Numbered from the stretch's first letter, positions 12,684 through 25,144 are shown. The stretch is DNA of 64,000 nt from Spinacia oleracea (GCF_020520425.1 NC_079487.1:60302719-60366718), one strand, 5' to 3'. Made by a program: numbers and translations. The notes: generated by a model not told the origin, from the letters alone.

Positions 12684-13201
12684 CTTCCTGGTCTATGGTG
12701 GAGATGATGAATTAATTGTTAATGGCTATACGGACGCAAGTTTCCAAACCGACAAAGATGATTTCAGATCACAGTCTGGGTTTGTCTTCTGCCTCAACGG
12801 AGGTGCAGTAAGCTAGAAAAGTGCTAAGCAAGGCACCATTGCGGATTCTACAACTAAAGCGGAGTACATTGCTTCACATGAAGCAGCAAAGGAAGCTATA
12901 TGGCTAAGGAAGTTCATAGGTGACTTTGGTGTAGTCCCCTCCATTAAAGGACCAATAGCCCTATTGTGATAATAACGGAGCTATTGCACAGGCAAAGGAG
13001 CCTAGACACCACCAAAGAGTCAAGCATGTACTTTGTAGATTTCACCTTCTACGAGAGTTCGTTGAAAGAAAAGAAGTCGAGATAAGCAAGATTGGAACTG
13101 ATGACAACATCTCAGATCCATTGACTAAACCTCTGCCGCAGGCGAAGCACAACTCGCACACTGCAGCTATGGGAATCAAGCATATTGGAGAATGGCTTTG
13201 A
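12508..13201 (+). pseudogene. copia A end of reverse transcriptase and RNase H
   Basis: After the duplication the correct frame gives IPYASLIGSIMYAMICTRPD, then RNase H with GYTDASFQTDKDD (Asp) and, after an in-frame TAG (12814-12816), STTKAEYIASHEAAKEAIW (catalytic Glu region). A further disruption at about 12965 precedes CDNNGAIAQAKEPRHHQRVK and the conserved tail DNISDPLTKPLPQAKH. Pol ends at TGA 13199-13201. RNase H removes the RNA strand during reverse transcription. Three separate lesions make this copy non-functional. Confidence 0.85.
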
Positions 13202-14066
13202 TGTCCTTGTTTAATGTTTTAATGGTTTAGAGTTTAATACTTTGTAAAAAATTATTGGTTAATCATTCACAATAAATGAATAGAATTTATTTTTCCATTT
13301 AATTTGTGGTTTATTAAATGATGAGTCCCTTCAATTTGACGAAATATTCAAGATAGACTGTCAGGACCAGTCCCATGACTAAGAAATGTCTATCAAGTGA
13401 ACTTGAATGTCAAAAAGTTGAAAAATGGTCCCTGGTCGGAGTTTTCTATAAAGATGGACGCATAGAAAACGTTAGACGACTAGAATGCAAGATGACTAGT
13501 AGTTCTTTTTCTTGAACTATGTGGACATGGCAATGTCATAATCATTTGCATAGATACTTACTTTGGGAAGACTAGTATCGGACAGACCTATGAAACTTTA
13601 CTGCAAGAGATGAAAATCTGTCATAAGTAAATTTCATTAAAATTATTAGACACTAATCCTCAATACCTGAGTGATTTGAGATTACTTGTTTGAGAACTGC
13701 TTACTTTGACGTTGACCAACCGTCGCACCGTAAAAGGAGACTATAAAGGCAACGCTCAGGTAATCACCTATCAAACGAAGTCTAATCTCAAGATCGCAAG
13801 ATTGGGATTGTCCTCCCATAAATCGGGATGAGATGCTAAAAGTTGTACAAGGCCACTCGGAGAGCTAGAAACTGTAAAATGCATGGCCGTGCTCAGATGA
13901 ATCATAGGCTATGATTATCTGTTTTATTTGATCAGTTGAACTCTGAAACCGAGAAACACCTCTGGACATAATAAGGATGACAACTCTTACCTTATGTTCA
14001 AGAGCAAGCACCGAGCGACAAAGGAATTAGGAAATGCACACTTGTCCCTAAGGACAAGTGGGAGAC
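13202..14066 (+). other. copia A 3' untranslated region and polypurine tract
   Basis: There is no ORF. Positions 13320-14066 match 35355-36117 of element C closely and so mark the family. The sequence just before the 3' LTR, AGGACAAGTGGGAGAC (14051-14066), is purine-rich and serves as the plus-strand primer tract in this family. Confidence 0.75.
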
Positions 14067-15403
14067 TGAAGGAAATAATGCCCTTGGTCCAAGTATGCAT
14101 TTGATGTTTAGTCTAATAAATGCGGTTCAGTATTAATTAATTAACAAGTTAATAATTCAGTGAGATCAAGTGAGTTGAATGCCTAGCTAGAGGCCGCTTC
14201 AGTTCAAGTAGATTTAATAATTTTAATCCACAGCTTACTCTTGACTGAACCCGTAGGGTCACACAAATAGTACGTAAACGGATCAAGTATTTAATGGCAT
14301 TAAATACTCCATCTATGGATATTCGAAATCGACGGATCTTGGTTTCAGTGGGAGCTGAGATCGTCAAAAGCAAGAAATGAATACTCCGGAAACGATGATA
14401 TTGCCGGAAACGGGAATATGGATCGTATCGGAAATATAAATATTATCCAAGTCGTAGATGTTGCCGGAAACGGAAACATGGTACGTATCGGAAAATATTA
14501 TCGAAATCGGAAAATAATTCCGGAAACGGAAATATTAAATATTTGTTCGAAACGGAAATTAATTCCGGAATCGGAAATATTAAATATTGTTCGTATCGGA
14601 AATGAATTCCGGTATCGGGAATTTAATCGGAAAGCGTATCGTACGAAATAGCATCGGACGAGGCTTGCTAGGCGAAGGCCCAGCACGAAGCCAGGCCATC
14701 GCCCAGCAAGCCAACGCATCCAATAACACGCCAAGCCTCGACCAGGCCCAGCGCAAGGCCAGGCCTAGCCAAGCCTTGGCGCGCGCGAGCTTAGCGATGG
14801 GCTGCGAGCAAGTGGGCCTCAGCGCTGTGCGCTGTGCGTGGGCCGCAAGGCTTGCGCATGGGCGTGCGGTACTTGTGCGCTGCTCGTGTGCGTGTTACAC
14901 GAATCCTAAAGCTATCAGGATTTGTCATATGATTAAATCCTAATCCTAATAGATAAAGTTTATTTAATAGAGTCTTAGCAGGATTCTAATTAAACTAAAT
15001 TAGTATTCTAATAGGATTATAAGTCCTTTTTCATAAAATCTATAAATAGGTGCCTAGGGTCACAAATTTATACATAATATTGAAGTATTCCAAGGTAAGA
15101 TTTTGAAGCAAAAATCAGCCAAACACTTGCAACCATTTTAGCCGAAAATTCCTAGGAACCTTAAGGGCGATTCTAGTTGGTCAAGCTTAAGGTGGATCCG
15201 CACGTATTGTGGACTATCTACGGAGGGACGACACTTGGAGTCCTAAAGACTTGGTCTTGTTCGGTTCGGGCGCAGCTAGGGAAGGCACGCTACAAAGTGT
15301 ATGCATCTAAATTATGCTATATGATTATGTGTAAATAATATGTTTCCTGGTATTAAGTTTTTCCGTATGATTTATGTTTTGTCATATGTATCATAACCTA
15401 ACA
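14067..15403 (+). repeat. 3' LTR of copia element A
   Basis: It starts TGAAGGAAATAATG and ends ACCTAACA (TG...CA). It keeps the intact TATAAATA box at 15041-15048, with transcription expected to start about 30 bp downstream. Confidence 0.92.
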
Positions 15404-16214
15404 GTGTTTGAGTTGGACTGAAATAAGGGCATGAGATAAATATTGCGCGTGGAAGTTGGCGTGAGTAAATTATCGCGTTGCGCCCTATGCGCAAGAAAAT
15501 TCTTGCGCACTTTTATTTTCCACGCGCTTTATCCATATTAATCCGGTTTTGTTTCCGGATTAAAACTCTTTTTTACGCTTTTCATCTGTATTTCGAGTTC
15601 TTCTCAATCTTTTTTAGGAGTTTAATTGGAATGCAACTAAAACTTTATTTATTACTTTTCTATCTCTTTAAGGAGTTTAATTGGAATACAACTAAAATTC
15701 CCCTTTTCAATATCTTTTAGGGGTTGAGTTGGAGTACAACTCTACCCGTAAATATATCTTGGACGGTTTACTATATTTAGCAGATACTTAGAATTGGAGA
15801 TACTATAAATAGCATTTACTATAAATAGAACTTTAGGTTTGGGGAAAGAGTCAGTCTTAGAACTTTCGTTGCTTGATTAGGAATACGTTTGACAAGTGGA
15901 TGTTTTGTTTCATCACTGAACTCATCGCTTCTATCCTGGGGTCAATGTAGGCGTCTACATCGGGGTATAGACCTATCAGGAGGATATTTAGGAGGGGGAT
16001 AAATAAATTATGTGTTAGAATTTGGTGATACGTGAAATTGACCTCTTGATGAAAAGATTGAGTAGACATTGTTGGTAATCAAGTTCGAATGATTAACTGA
16101 CAACATTTGAGTGCTTTGTATTAAAATGAGTTTGTTCATCCCTAATTGTATGCTTCTCGATTTTATTTAGTCTTGGAAATTCCAAATTAAGCTAATGTTT
16201 ATGCCATTGATAAA
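15404..16214. other. Spacer between copia A and the gypsy element
   Basis: No gene was recognised. Three degenerate direct repeats of a motif like AGGAGTTTAATTGGAATAC occur at about 15617, 15671 and 15718. Two TATAAATAG boxes occur near 15803 and 15823, so promoter-like or unrecognised transposon sequence is possible. ORFs here are at most 80 aa without recognisable motifs. Confidence 0.35.
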
Positions 16215-18657
16215 TGTAGGGGTTTTTTTTTTAGATGGGTATGCTTGAATTGGATTTGCTCTTTGTAGTGGTATTTTTCGTATTTCGTATAATTTACACA
16301 TTAAATTTTGTATGCAAGTTATGGGAGCTTGATGAGTCTTGTTTAAGACTCATCAAAGTCTCTAACTTTTCCAATTTATCAAGTGTGTGATCATTAGGTT
16401 TGACTTGATCTTCGCAATCCCACCCCAAAGGGGGAGCCAAATCCTAGGTTCACACAAATGACGTAATTGGATTTGCACATAGAAAAATCAAAGTTCAAGG
16501 TATAAGAAAGTGCGCAAAATACCCCTACGGCTTTCCAATATTGAACTTCGACGGAGTCGCCACCAAACATTTTAAGGGTCCGGTTTGGAAGGCCCAAAGT
16601 TTACTCTTTTTGGACAAGGCATTTAATCTTGAAACCGAATGTGTGAGATTCGGGTATGGGATCGAACCGCTTATTTTGGAAAGCTTTAGAAATACATTCA
16701 AACACAAGACAAGGATCGTTTTCGTGAAATCTTAATCATGGCACTAGGTTGGTTGAGTCGTGCATTTAGAACATTGAAATTGCTACTTGTAAATGATCAC
16801 TTTGCTTTGAAGTTAATTAAGGGAACCTAAGGCCGGTTTGTCCAAAAATTATCTTTGTTAAGCGTGATGTAACCTTTTGTATATTGTTGCATTTAGCATG
16901 TTGGGTGATGAAAGCAATAAACACGTAAAGCATCATCATAAATAGGAATTATTGAAATGCGTACAACAGTGTTTAGGAGCAAAATCACACCACCTTAAAA
17001 AGAAGGTGAGTAAAGGGTGCGGAATTTAAATTGCAAGCATAGGAAATAAAGGTGTGATATTGAAAGTGCGTTATTGAAATTGCAATATTGAAAGTGTGAT
17101 ATTGAAATTGCGGTATTGAAAGTGCGGTATTGAAAGTGCGATATTGAAATGACGATATTGAAATGATGATATTTAAATGACGATATTGAAATTGTATTAT
17201 TGTATTTGATATCCGAACGCCAAACAACTACTTAATAATAAGTGTGTCTGACACGGATTCAATTCTCTAAAAATCTTAACTTTAGATGAGTTGCTCATCT
17301 AAAAGCATCATTGATTTTGATTATTTAAATAGAATTTGAAATAGAACTAGAACTTAAACTTGAATATTGAACTTGAATATTGAAGTTAGGAGGCTTGGTT
17401 CTTAAATATTAGACCTTTTTATGTTTAAAAGGCTTCACCTTTAATGTGCTCCATGACTTGAAATTGATTCTAGTTTAAAGAGAAGTTGATCTCACTTAAA
17501 CATCATTGAAATTGAAAGTAGAACTGTATGTGGAACATAGAAAGTTGAATGTTCACATGTTATTTTCCAAACATCCTTGAACTTTTGAAAAGATTTGTAT
17601 TTTGTAAAATTGTGATGATTGTTGTAAAAGGGAAATCTTTCAAGTATGAAAGTTCCTCATTTTACTAATCATTTTCGAAAATAAAGCTTGAAACTTGCAT
17701 ATTTATATTGAAAATTTGCTTAGAAAATCATTTGGGAGGAATTTCAAGAGTGAAATCCTCCCAAATATTACACTTTTGAACACTTTTCCTAGTTTATCAT
17801 GAGTGTGCACTCAAATGAAAACATCATAGGAATTGAATATTGAATTTAGAAAGGTAGAAAAGTAGAGCAAAGCATAATAATTTGATTAGGTATTTGGATT
17901 TACCTAGTTAGGATTAGGTTATCTTTTCTGTACTCCCAATTTCTTTGATATTTTAGAAAATTGTAGGAAAATTAAAAGTTTGAAGATTGAATTTTGTGTT
18001 TGAGTTTTGAGAGGAAAAACGAGTATTATGATCTTGTATTCAATTGTCCCCCCCCCCCTCATTTGGGTGAAAATAAGGGGTTTAAAAAGGAGATTATCCG
18101 GCTAAACACCAAGCCACGTCAGCGCCCAACGCAAGAGCAGCGCCTGGCGCAGGTGACGTGTCCCAGGTCCCCCCAAACAAGGACGATGACGCCGTCCTTT
18201 TTTTGTATCGTAGCTTAGTACTTTTGTACGGGTTTTGGGGCGTAGCATTGCTTGGAGGTTAAGGAATTTTTGCGACTAAAAACACACCTTTTCGTATCCG
18301 GGTTTTGTATTTTGGACTCGGTTTTACGGGACGGGGCCCGGCATGCTCGGATTTATGGGTCGGTGCCTGACTTTTTATTTCTTAATGGAATTTCGACTGG
18401 AAATGGCCTTGGAAAACCAATGGAGAGGTCCATTGGGTGAGATTGTGTTTGGATTTTGAATTTGATTTTTGGAAATTGAATTTTGTGCCGAGTTCCGGAA
18501 TGGGAATGGGAACGGGCTCGAGAATTGGACTTTTGATATTGGATTTTGGAATATATCCTAGTAATTGGGACTTCCGTACGGAGTTGCACCAACCACCTAG
18601 CAAGGATAATGGTTTCGTCATCATCCCATAAGGGGAGACACGAATTAGGTGTCTACA
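16215..18657 (-). repeat. 3' LTR of the gypsy element (long form, 2443 bp)
   Basis: It begins TGTAGGGGTTTT and ends GGTGTCTACA on the plus strand. It aligns with 43308-44104 at both ends but holds about 1.49 kb (16497-17980) and about 145 bp (18290-18434) absent from the other LTR. A stretch at 17055-17200 repeats ATATTGAAA(T/G)TG-type units. Small ORFs inside are not considered genes. Confidence 0.88.
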
Positions 18658-18672
18658 GAAGCCCCCATTTTG
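18658..18672 (-). other. Polypurine tract of the gypsy element
   Basis: Read on the minus strand, AAAATGGGGGCTTC lies directly before the 3' LTR, the expected plus-strand primer. Confidence 0.75.
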
Positions 18673-19269
18673 ACTGAGCGTTCGGTTGGGAAAGCGAAAG
18701 TCAAAGTTTTTGAATAGGGACGGAGAATAGTCAAGATGTTCTGCAATCAAAACCATTATTTGTACGCCAGTACCTGCACAAGACAAGTGTTAGAAAAAAG
18801 GATAGAGTCTACCTCAGTGCGGCTTGACGACTCTAATCTTTGCATTTCTCTTCCGTCTTTGACTTAGAACGGAGATGGCATAGAAAATTTTGAATTTTGA
18901 ATCTTGAATTTTGAACTTTGAATTTTGAATTTTGAATTTGAATACCCGGATTTAAAAGAGTTTTTTATTGACTCTTGGGATTTGAATTTCTTTGACTTTC
19001 CCGGAGCTTGGGTCCGCTGGGAGTAGAAATCTTAAATCCGCATATTTTTCGGACTTCGTATTCTTGAGATATTTATCTGTTAATGTTGGCGGAACAGATG
19101 TATACCCGTATTCTTCGGAAAGTAGCATGATTCGACGTTTGATGCTTGGTGCAGAAAACCATAGCAGCAAAGTATGTATATTCAGCACGGATGACTGCGC
19201 GAAGATTCCGCGCATGGCGAAGCATGGCCTGCGTGTGGCGCAAGGCCAACGCCCAGCGCAGGGCTTGAG

Positions 19270-19277
19270 TATATATA
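19270..19277 (+). promoter_or_regulatory. TATA box of the first antisense gene
   Basis: TATATATA is followed about 35 bp later by a CT-rich leader (TTTTGCTCTTTCTCTCTC). This is typical of a plant promoter and points opposite to the retrotransposon pol. Confidence 0.6.
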
Positions 19278-19666
19278 CCCCCCGCCGTGATCTTACATGA
19301 GCACATTCACTTGTTTTGCTCTTTCTCTCTCAAAGTTCGATTGCTCTCTCTCTTTGGTCTTGTTGCTCTTTCCTTTCTTCTACACTTGTCCATGTAAGTA
19401 TTTCTAGTTTTGTTTATGAAATTACCTTAGGATTGCATGTACGGTAGATTTTTGTACTTTAAATGTTCTTGTATTTGTTGATGTTGTACTTGTATCCTGC
19501 GAATGTTTGAATAGAAGTAGGCTTCTTGTACCTTGTATGAAAAAATTGTTTGGTAGCCACCTTGAACTTGAACTGTTGGAACTTTGTAGGACTTGAACTT
19601 GAACTCTTGCACTTTGGAATTTTGTACTTAGAGTTTGTAGAGAAAGATTTCACTAGGATAGAAATA

Positions 19667-19800
19667 GGCATGGATAGCCTAGGCGTCGGTGTAGACCTTG
19701 AATACCTACTTTGGCATGGATAGCCTAGGCTTTGGTGTAGATCTTGAATACCTACTTCGGCATGGATAGCCTAGGCGTTGGTGTAGACCTTGAATAGTCC
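19667..19800 (+). repeat. 46-bp tandem repeat, three copies
   Basis: Units starting GGCATGGATAGCCTAGGC at 19667, 19713 and 19759 lie in the presumed 5'-leader intron of the first antisense gene. Confidence 0.85.
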
Positions 19801-19914
19801 CTAGCTAGACTGGTATGGCCACTGGGGATTTTTAGGCTCTTGAAATTTTGTACGGGATAGTATAAGATAGCCCCAAACTTGGATGTTTGATTTTTATATT
19901 TTGAATGATTTAGT

Positions 19915-22530
19915 ATGCCTCGTCACACTCGGAGGAAGCTTGCTGAATGCTCGAGCAGCCGAGCGCCTTTGGAGGATGCTTCTGACAACGAACCTGCTGA
20001 GATAGAGGTGCTCCCCTCAGGCATGACCCCTAGGGGAAGACCTACTTTTGACGGTCGTGGCTGGCAGCCAACGGACCTTGTATTCCACCCGAGACATCAT
20101 TTGTCTTAGCGGCCACCCTTGCACTCTACTTTTGAACTTGCTACTTGAATTGCATAGGTCTGTACTGATCCACCCTTTTTGTATACTGATAGGACAGGGA
20201 TCCTAGTGTTCTGGTCTCTGGAGGAGCTCTTCAATGCCTCTCGGGCCATTTTTTCTGTCGAGGAGACCCGAGTGATCTGGGCACAGACTGGTTTTTCTCC
20301 CTTCTAGGAGGCGATGAGAGGTTTTAGGGGGATGACGGGCATCAAAGCTGGACACAGGCCCTCTTGGAGTGGTGGTGGGACACCACTAGCACGTTTCGCA
20401 TGAGCTGGGGGGAGATCACCATCACTCCGTTTGAGTTTGCCATGATCACTGGCCTCCCGTTTTCTAAAGAGGGAGGTTTCTTTTGACTCCGACTTGACTT
20501 GGAGATTTGCTGACGTCAGGGACTTGATCGGCCCTGTTGTAGACTTCATCACTGATAGCGACACCGTTGCTTTAGTGGAGGTGATTTTGGGGGGCATTGG
20601 CATGGCTGGTATTACAGCGGAGCAGAAGGTTCGGCTCTTTCTTCTGCCACTTGTAGGCCGAGTGGTTGTCCCTGGCAGGAGTAGCCGCTTGTTGGTGGGC
20701 TTCTTGAGGTTTTTGAGCGACTTGCGGGCTGTTTCAGGCCTCAACTAGGGTAGCTTGGCATATAGCCACCTTTTATACGAGATGAAGAATGCTTCGAGGA
20801 CTGCCCCGGAGAGCTCGATGGGCCTAACCGCCCTGTGGAGAGTGTTGGAGGTTTTTCGAACTCCTTGAACTTGTATTGCGTACTTGTATGTTGTATTTCG
20901 TATGCATAAGACTGACTGATGTCTTATTTTATTTTGAAGATTAAGGTGTATGAGCATTTTCCTGGCTTGGCACCTGCTCGCCCTAGAGTTGCGGCTTACC
21001 CGTTTGTTGCCTCTTGGGAAGGACCGGAACGCAGTAGGATGACTATAGCATCTTTCCGCAGAGCTTTACGGGTCACATCTTTTGAAGAGGTGCGTTTGAA
21101 TTTTGTAGGATCTTGTATCAATTGTATTTTGTTTATTGATTGAACTTCCTGCTTTACAGGTGTGTTGGCGCCCTTTTTCTGACGTGCCCATGCCCACTTC
21201 GGCTGTCCGAGCCTATTTCTTGTCTGTGCGACGGGTTCTGATCCCGGGTATTTATCGCCCCATGTGGTATCTGGGTGAGCGAGTGACTCTCCAACATAGT
21301 ACTGTAGGTCGGCTTGTTCCTTTGGATCCTCCGGAGTCCATGATGTTGAAGGCTGCCGAGGTCGCTCAGGTCTATGTGGAAGCCATGGAGGCGGGTAGTG
21401 ATTCCATTTGTCTCCTATGGGAGAACTTTGTAGACAGGGGTGCTAGCTAGGGAGATTTCCTGCTGAGCCTTGCTCCAGCAGTTTGCTTTGTGCCACCGAT
21501 AAGCTTTGGATTTGAATCTTGTACTCTTGTATTCTTGTACTCTTCTATTCTTGTATAATTTGAATCTTGTATGTGTGCTTGTAGGTCGAGGAGGTCGACC
21601 TGGAGGATGTCCCCTATGCTGACAGGGTCCTCCGTTATGTGGACTCGGATGGGGAGAAGGTAAAGCTTACTGTCCCGATGGCCTCTCCCTCAGAGTGGAT
21701 GGCGGCCAATGCTCTTCCTGAGCATTATGTAGTTGTGAGTGCTTTTGAATTTCATGAAATGGTTGTAGTCTTATATGTAGAAATTGACTTTGAATTTTGT
21801 ATGTATGCAGGCGCCTCGAGCAAGAGTGCACCGCTGGATGCTCGTAATTGATTCTTTGAAGAAACAGTGTGTCAAGCTGACCATGAAGCTCGCGGGCAGA
21901 GATCGAGCTGTAGGTTTATCATTTCTGTGATGTTTGTATCTCGAAACTTGTATATAGATATCTGATGCTTGAATTTTGAAATTTATACAGGAGCATCGTC
22001 GGGGCAGTAGTGAATCTGAGGATATAGCTCCTCAGACCGGTGTTTTGATGGAGAAAACCGGGCGAAACTTGGGTCTAGGCCCTGGCTTTGGTGCTGAGAC
22101 TCATCGGAGGTGCTTTGATGATGATCGCAGGGATATTCCCTCCTCTTCTACCCAGGCTTGCAGGCATTCGTACTCTTATGCGGATAGCCAACCGCTTCAG
22201 CGGCCGCCTATGGGTGACTATGGATTCATGGGTGGGTCCCCATCATTGAGTGTCGGTTATATGATGCTGACCATGGCTCAGTGGCAGGAGTATGAGAGGA
22301 TGTGTTTGTTTGAGGAGATGGAGATACAGCGCCGACTTGCCACGGCTCAGCAATCTTATATGTTCTTTTCCCATCAACAGGGACCTCTGCAGTTTTCCAG
22401 TACCCTTCGTATTTCGGAGCAGGAGCCAGCTACCCCGGGGACAGAGCTTGACCAGGATCTGGAGCAGTACATGAGTCGGAACAGGGGCAAGGGACCTGTT
22501 GAGACTATGATTCAGGATGACTCAGACTGA
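19915..22530 (+). pseudogene. Antisense plant-mobile-domain gene 1 of the gypsy element (multi-exon, broken)
   Basis: The start MPRHTRRKLAECSSSRAPLE follows an intron acceptor (TTTAG just before 19914). Downstream are plant mobile domain (PMD, aminotransferase-like) pieces: FRMSWGEITITPFEFAMITG (20390-20460), DLTWRFADVRDLIGPVVDF (from about 20490), GSLAYSHLLYEMKNASRTA (20750-20810), and VCWRPFSDVPMPTSAVRAY (from 21160). The C-terminal exon (about 21990-22530) is Gln/Met/Ser-rich and ends at TGA. GT/AG introns are visible at 21090-21159, about 21735-21810 and about 21911-21990; they are rich in TTGAATTTTGTA. In-frame stops (for example TAG near 20747) and a frame change near 20480 break it. 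PMD proteins of the MAIN/MAIL type act in silencing and genome stability; the role of the retroelement form is unknown. It runs opposite to pol. Confidence 0.7.
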
Positions 22531-22848
22531 TCCTGCATGGTAGCGAGTTCTAGCTTTGCCTCAGAAAGGTTTTTGTATGCGGGATTATGTATGGATATTT
22601 GTAGGTTGTATTTGTATTTTGGATTTGTACGGTTAGTATTTGAATTTTGGGTTTGTACGGTTTTTGAATTTTGGATTTTGCATTTTTATGGTTTGAATTT
22701 GTATGGTTTGAATTTTTGATGTGTGCGTTTTTTGCATGATATGAATTGAACTTGTATGCGTTGTGTGTGCATTTTTTAAATTTGTGGCTATATGAATGCA
22801 TGCAAAATGAAAAAAAAAGCCCATATTTTTTGGTGTATATACCCACTA

Positions 22849-22920
22849 TAAGCCCCCACTTTTACTGAGGTTTTTTGGTTAGAAAAAGCACAAGTCAAAA
22901 TATATTCAACTTTTGCTTAT
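22849..22920 (+). repeat. Second copy of the polypurine-tract-adjacent sequence
   Basis: AAGCCCCCACTTTTACTGAGG followed by GGTTAGAAAAAGCACAAGTCAAA resembles 18659-18710 (AAGCCCCCATTTTGACTGAG and the following GGTTGGGAAAGCGAAAGTCAAA). It stands between the two antisense genes, so each gene follows one copy. Confidence 0.6.
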
Positions 22921-23181
22921 GCATATGATGACTCGACTTAAGACGTCGATCTAGGACTAGAATGCTTGAATTTTGGACAAATAACCCGAAATTAACCCGG
23001 GTGCTGATTCGTACTGCTTGAATTTGCGCGACTTGCGGCTTTTTGGAATTTTCGGCCCAAAACATTGGAGCTGATTTGGTTGTACAATGAAATGAAAAGA
23101 GGCGTACTCGATGTCATAAAGTGGGAAGTTGCGCCCAGCGGTGGTGGTACTTCCAAGTACCGCCATAAGTGTTGGCTCTTG

Positions 23182-23189
23182 TATAAATA
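23182..23189 (+). promoter_or_regulatory. TATA box of the second antisense gene
   Basis: TATAAATA in the context CTTGTATAAATAGAGGG lies about 85 bp before the first ATG (23274). A pyrimidine-rich leader (CACCTCTCCTTCTCTG) lies between. Confidence 0.65.
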
Positions 23190-23273
23190 GAGGGCTTTCG
23201 AATCATTTTCTTTGCACCTCTCCTTCTCTGTTCTGTTTCGCCCTCTACTTCTTCTAAAAAAAAAAGAAGGCAA

Positions 23274-24600
23274 ATGGTTGTGTCTTTTGAAAATGCCTTG
23301 AACTCGTGGCTTGGTTCGCTAGGAAAACTGGAGAAAAGAGAGCTAGATGCCATGCATTGCATCTTGGAGTGCTTGTCTCCTTCCGGTTTGTGAAACTTGA
23401 TCTGCATTTTGTCCATTCTACTTTGGAGGCTTGGGATCCGATGCACCATGTTTTCCTCTTTGGTAACAATGAGGTATGTCCCCTCCCTGAAGAGTTTAGT
23501 GATATATTGGGTTGGCCCCTTATGATAGAGCCTTGTTTGCCTAGTGTTGAGGAACACTTGTTTTCGACCTTTGAGAGGTATTTGGGTCTTAAGACCCCAC
23601 TCTTGAGTGTTGTTGTATATGGGCGAGGGGTGGATTTATCCCTCTTTATTACTCATTTTGCTGGAGTGGACATCCCCAAGGTCTACCGCTTGAGGGCTTT
23701 GAGTTTTTGTATCTTTGCTCGTTTCCTCTTTTCGAAGCATGGGTTTGGCAATGGTGATGCCTCCATAATAGAGATTGTAGAGCAGTTTGCTTATGGTAGA
23801 GACCCAATGCCGCTCGTGATTGGCGAGACACTGCTAGGTCTTGATATGCTGAAGTCGGACCCCTCTTCCATGCCTTCGGGAAGCCCAGCGCTACTCCAAG
23901 TAAGAATCTGGAGTTTCTTGTATATTGAAATTTGTATTTGTATTTAGAACATTGAATATTGAATTGTTTTCTTGTATTTTCCCCAAGGTCTAGCTTATGG
24001 AGAGACTCATGTTGGTGGCACCACCAGAGAACATGGCAAGCTATAATAGAAAGGGGTTCACTGTGCGGCCCATGCTGTATGGCCGGCTTTCTTTGGATGA
24101 GTGGTGATGCGCACTCTCGTGGATTGGATCTTTCATCAGGTGGGTAATTCCGTGGTGGGGAATTTCTTCCATGAGACATGCACCTGGTTCTACTGCTTTG
24201 AGGGTGCCTAGCCTTTCTACATTAGTCTTCTACTCTCCTACTCAAGTGCTGAGACAATATAGCTTGAGGCAAGAGATCCTGGATTATGCTATGGAGCATC
24301 CGAAGCCCGTTGTACTGAACGCTAACCGTCTTAGAGTTTGGAGGAGGTATTTGGTTGCCAAACCATTCTTGAACATTCAATTCCCACCTGAGCTTGTTAT
24401 TCTGTCTACGGGGTATATTGTATCGATGAAAGGTCCAAGCCAGAGGGACGCTTCTTTCTCCGGGTCTGTGGGAGCCAGAGGTTCCAGAGCTTGATGCTTT
24501 GAATCAATTGATTATGAGGAGGGTGACGGGAGTGTGGCCCGTCCGGTGCTTGACCGTTCTGGATCCAGAGGAGGTTCGTCATCCTCCCGCCTTGAAAGAT
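23274..24600 (+). pseudogene. Antisense plant-mobile-domain gene 2 of the gypsy element (broken)
   Basis: ATG at 23274 opens MVVSFENALNSWLGSLGKLE. The frame shifts near 23380 into the long PMD frame of 23306-23947, with HHVFLFGNNEVCPLPEEFSD, DILGWPL and HFAGVDIPKVYRLRALSFC. A GT/AG intron (about 23901-23988, again TTGTATTTG-rich) precedes a second exon with ENMASYNRKGFTVRPMLYGR, LSLDEW, a stop, and WWGISSMRHAPGSTALRVP (a PMD C-terminal pattern), ending by about 24500-24600. Its N-terminal half is closer to the family pattern than that of gene 1, and the two are not simple copies at base level. It lies between pol (opposite strand) and gene 1. Function in the element is unknown. Confidence 0.7.
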
Positions 24601-25144
24601 TAGCCAGTTCCTTCTCCCGCCGCTTGGGCAAGGGGAAGATGGATGAGTGATTGCAAGAAGGGCAAGGGGATAGTACTCTTGGTGCTAGGACTCAAGAGCA
24701 TAGTTGCCCAACCCCAGATCTTTGTAGGCTTAAAGTGTTTGGAATTGTATTTGTAGGAAATGTGTTTTGGCGTGTGTTTAGAAAATGTGTTTAGTGGAAG
24801 TGAAAAGGCTTTGAATAACTTTGCTTCACTTGATCCCAACCTTGTAATCGAATTAACTTGGATTGAGGCTTTAGAGCCAAAATAAAAGTTATTTGAAAGT
24901 TGTGCCAAATTCACCTTGAACATGCATGCTTTTTATTTAAACATTTGGAATGAGAACAACACCAATTGTATTTTAAATTTGATCTGATTTTTAGGATGCC
25001 CTTAATTGAAGAAATTTTGAATTTTTTGTATATTAAGGTGGTTGTGCCTCGGAATGAGGTTGCCTACGTGTCACGTTAAGGAATCAGGTCGAACATAGTT
25101 CTAACTTACAGAAGTTTTTAAAAATTGAATCTTGAACTTTGAAT

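Larger units (their letters stand above)
5218..15403 (+). mobile_element. Full-length but defective Ty1/copia LTR retrotransposon (A)
   Basis: Two long direct repeats (about 1.33 kb) flank a 7.5-kb interior with a primer binding site, a 2.7-kb leader, a broken gag-pol in the order protease, integrase, reverse transcriptase, RNase H (the copia order), a purine-rich tract, and the 3' LTR. The LTRs differ at scattered positions (for example 5240-5290 against 14095-14145), so the copy is not recent. The coding region carries several stops, at least two frameshifts and an in-frame integrase deletion, so the copy cannot act by itself. No matching 5-bp target duplication is found (TAATCC on the left, GTGTTT on the right), and the first two bases of the 5' LTR read CC instead of TG. 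Confidence 0.9.

Noticed and set aside
16985..17227. 80-aa minus ORF rich in FQYHTFN-type repeats
   Set aside because: It is a low-complexity repeat inside the gypsy LTR.
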